NCBI GenBank assembly: GCA_003152075.1
Contig: PLZG01000084.1
Coordinates: 1 to 51,762, forward strand
Source of the DNA: a candidate division FCPU426 bacterium
GTDB lineage: Bacteria > Oederibacteriota > Muellerivitia > Muellerivitales > Muellerivitaceae
Length of the DNA: 51,762 nt
Reading direction: 5' to 3'
Position numbers and translations under genes: made by a program. Of this stretch, positions 49,812 through 51,762 are shown in pieces. The notes beneath the pieces are model-generated. The model worked only from the letters and a program-made list of their open reading frames with translations, had not been told where the DNA came from and made no database searches. How positions within the stretch are numbered: position 1 is the stretch's first letter; each line of letters begins with the position of its first letter.

Positions 49812-50108
49812 TTAGGCTCCTTCAAAGAATTCAATTTTTTGGCCAGGCTTCAAGGTTACGATTGCCTTTTTCCAACGGTAAGCCTTAGACATATTCTGCC
49901 CGAACCGGCGGATCTTCGCAGGAACGTTCGCCGTGTTCACTTTGGTCACTTCAACTTTTTCTTTTTTAAATATTGACTCCACCGCGTTCTTGATTTCCTG
50001 CTTGGTTGCATCGGGGTGGACCTCGAAAGAATATTTATTTTTTTCCTTAAGCAAGGTGCTTCTTTCGGTAATGAGAGGGCGGACAATGACATCCTGTAGT
50101 TTTTTCAC
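49812..50108 (-). CDS. rplW: 50S ribosomal protein L23
   Basis: Tunnel-exit docking site for SRP and trigger factor. [21 protein letters not shown] and [23 protein letters not shown] are typical. Start overlaps rplD by four bases. Length 98. Confidence 0.97.
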   Translation of the reverse strand: MKKLQDVIVRPLITERSTLLKEKNKYSFEVHPDATKQEIKNAVESIFKKEKVEVTKVNTANVPAKIRRFGQNMSKAYRWKKAIVTLKPGQKIEFFEGA

Positions 50109-50761
50109 GAGACCTTCTCCTTATGGGAGGCAGTCTTCATCTTGGCTTCGGTTAATTGTTTCAAGGTGCTTTGTGTTAACACCACTACATCGTGATTCAT
50201 GACTTCATAAGTGTTCAAGTTTGATTGCGACAAAACAGTTGTCTTGGGTAAATTACGGAAACTTTTAGTGGTTGCGGCGTGAGCTTGATCTATCACAATC
50301 AAACACTTTTGGCCGTTTACCCCCAAACTCTTCAGCAACCCCACAGCTTGTTTTGTTTTGGGAGATTCAAATTTTAAACTTTCAATAATCATAACTTTTC
50401 CCCGCAAAGCTTTATCCGAAAGAGACTCGGCCAAAGCTTGACGACGCATCTTCTTGGGTAATTCCAATGAATAATCCCGAGGTTTGGGTCCATGGGCGAT
50501 CCCGCCGCCGACAAATTGAACCGCGCGAATCGATCCTTGACGGGCATTACCTGTCCCCTTTTGCTTGAAAGGCTTCTTGCCGCCGCCCGAAACCTCACCT
50601 TTGCGCTTGGTTTTAACCGTGCCTAAACGCTGGTTAGACAAGTAGGTTGTCACGCCGCGCCACAAATGGTGTGTTCTTGGCTTTAAACCGAATAAAGAGT
50701 CCGGCAGATCCATCTGGCCCGTGGACTCACCGGTTAAATTGTAAACATTTGCTTTAAGCAT
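50105..50761 (-). CDS. rplD: 50S ribosomal protein L4
   Basis: Tunnel-wall protein and, in E. coli, autogenous repressor of the S10 operon. KKPFKQKGTGNARQGSIRA is the conserved loop region. Length 218. An S10-type leader is not in the window, so autoregulation cannot be judged. Confidence 0.96.
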   Translation of the reverse strand: MLKANVYNLTGESTGQMDLPDSLFGLKPRTHHLWRGVTTYLSNQRLGTVKTKRKGEVSGGGKKPFKQKGTGNARQGSIRAVQFVGGGIAHGPKPRDYSLELPKKMRRQALAESLSDKALRGKVMIIESLKFESPKTKQAVGLLKSLGVNGQKCLIVIDQAHAATTKSFRNLPKTTVLSQSNLNTYEVMNHDVVVLTQSTLKQLTEAKMKTASHKEKVS

Positions 50762-50771
50762 ATTTTTTACC

Positions 50772-51410
50772 TTACTTTTTAACGCTTGGGCGCACAGTCA
50801 CGATTCCACCATCGGCTCCCGGAACCGCGCCATTGATGAATAATAAGTGGTTTTCAGCGTCGATTTTCACGACTTTTAAATTCAAAACTGTATTTTTATC
50901 CGTTCCCATATGGCCAGGCATGCGGGTTCCCGGAAATACTCGCGAAGGGTCGGAGGAAGCTCCAATACCACCAGGCGCACGATGAAACATACTTCCGTGA
51001 GTATTGCGTCCACCCTTGAAACCGTGGCGGCGCACCCCGCCCTGAAACCCTTTTCCTTTAGTGATGCCCGTCACATCCACCCAACTTACATCCTTTAGGT
51101 TTTCCACCGTCAAAGTTTGACCCACTTGATAAGGGGTTGTATCCGCGACTCGAACCTCTTGAAGAATTCTCTTGGGGGTTGCTCCGGACTTCTTAAAATG
51201 ACCCTGCAAAGACTTTGTCGTGTGTTTTTCTTTTTTTTCCGCGAAACCCAATTGAAGAGCGTTATACCCTTCCTTTTCCGAGGTCTTTTTTTGAATGACC
51301 ACACATGGCCCAACTTCCAATACGGTCACGTGGGTGGCCTTTCCACTCTCCTCAAAATAAGTCATTTGGCCGACTTTTTTGCCGATTAATGTTTGCACGT
51401 TTTCGCTCAT
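50772..51410 (-). CDS. rplC: 50S ribosomal protein L3
   Basis: Assembly-initiator protein. The start at 51410 gives [19 protein letters not shown] with AAGAG upstream; a longer frame runs into the rpsJ spacer. [22 protein letters not shown] is the central extension loop. Length 212. Confidence 0.96.
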   Translation of the reverse strand: MSENVQTLIGKKVGQMTYFEESGKATHVTVLEVGPCVVIQKKTSEKEGYNALQLGFAEKKEKHTTKSLQGHFKKSGATPKRILQEVRVADTTPYQVGQTLTVENLKDVSWVDVTGITKGKGFQGGVRRHGFKGGRNTHGSMFHRAPGGIGASSDPSRVFPGTRMPGHMGTDKNTVLNLKVVKIDAENHLLFINGAVPGADGGIVTVRPSVKK

Positions 51411-51420
51411 TTCCTTACTC

Positions 51421-51738
51421 TTACAACTTGATCTCGACATCCACACCAGCGGGGAGGTCGAGCTTCATCAAGGAATCAATTGTCCTTTGGTTTGGGTTGA
51501 CAATATCCACCAACCGCTTGTGGGTACGGATTTCAAATTGCTCACGTGACTTTTTATCCACATGAGGGCTTCTTAAAACCGTATAGCGGTTGATATCCGT
51601 GGGTAGCGGAATGGGACCCAATACGATAGCTCCCGTGCGTCGAACGGTTTCGATTATTTCAACCGTCGACCGATCCAATAAACGGTGATCATAAGCCTTT
51701 AATTTGATTCTGATTTTTTGACTTGTGGCCGTGGCCAT
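51421..51738 (-). CDS. rpsJ: 30S ribosomal protein S10
   Basis: Head protein that also acts in antitermination as Nus[22 protein letters not shown] and the closing [27 protein letters not shown] are diagnostic. Length 105. First gene of the S10 array; its promoter is beyond the right edge. Confidence 0.98.
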   Translation of the reverse strand: MATATSQKIRIKLKAYDHRLLDRSTVEIIETVRRTGAIVLGPIPLPTDINRYTVLRSPHVDKKSREQFEIRTHKRLVDIVNPNQRTIDSLMKLDLPAGVDVEIKL

Positions 51739-51762
51739 TCTTTCCTCGCCTTTTCTTTATTC

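Overview
The window reads as one chromosomal contig from a diderm (Gram-negative-type) bacterium of a poorly cultivated lineage. Support for an outer membrane: a beta-barrel-like protein ending in an aromatic residue, a lipobox lipoprotein beside it, and secreted proteins with FlgD/T9SS-like C-terminal Ig domains. Menaquinone is made by the futalosine route. The long Thr/Pro (TFTPT-type) linkers and FG-GAP proteins recall several uncultured candidate phyla, but I cannot assign a phylum from sequence alone. Almost every gene lies on the minus strand; only two short plus-strand genes are proposed. No rRNA, tRNA, CRISPR array, transposase or prophage gene was seen.

Layout. 1-650: start of a secreted protein (cut by the window edge) and queF. 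0.8-8.6 kb: a menaquinone cluster, read in transcription order ubiD(mqnL)-like, ubiE/menG, a 60-residue unknown, ubiX(mqnM)-like, a 154-residue unknown, mqnP (UbiA type), mqnE, mqnA, mqnC. 8.7-14.4 kb: a small membrane protein, truA, a DUF2723-type membrane protein with TPRs, tpx and asd. 14.7-20.8 kb: lineage-specific surface genes (FecR-domain protein, beta-barrel, lipoprotein, a doubtful plus-strand low-complexity gene, a LOG-family hydrolase, a structured possible RNA, and a Thr/Pro-repeat secreted protein). 21.0-29.5 kb: ilvB-ilvN-ilvC-psd-pssA-leuA-leuB, headed by a promoter, a Leu/Val-rich leader peptide and an attenuator-like terminator. 29.5-36.3 kb: visibly AT-richer accessory genes (membrane proteins, a GT39/ArnT-like glycosyltransferase with C-terminal TPR, a HEAR-repeat putative regulator, an FG-GAP secreted protein, a probable cardiolipin synthase remnant, an envelope protein). 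36.4-51.7 kb: a complete S10-spc-alpha ribosomal array, rpsJ to rplQ, with secY, adk, map, infA, rpmJ and rpoA.

How it fits together. The mqn genes convert chorismate through aminofutalosine intermediates to 1,4-dihydroxy-6-naphthoate, then prenylate, decarboxylate and methylate it; mqnB and mqnD are not in the window. The ilv-leu genes make branched-chain amino acids, with two phosphatidylethanolamine genes inside the same run. The leuB...asd...truA order resembles a layout I recall from Geobacter-like genomes, here split by the surface-gene block.

The most unusual feature is the density of intergenic inverted elements in the first 27 kb: at least eight sequence families in about a dozen spacers. 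One 111-nt element occurs twice with a compensated base-pair change, and one copy seems to supply the ribosome-binding site of ubiX. Other points worth attention are the ilvB attenuator, a structured RNA candidate ending in a terminator (19.28-19.44 kb), an Ala/Pro-rich N-terminal extension on MqnA, and two perfect inverted repeats upstream of the HEAR-repeat gene.
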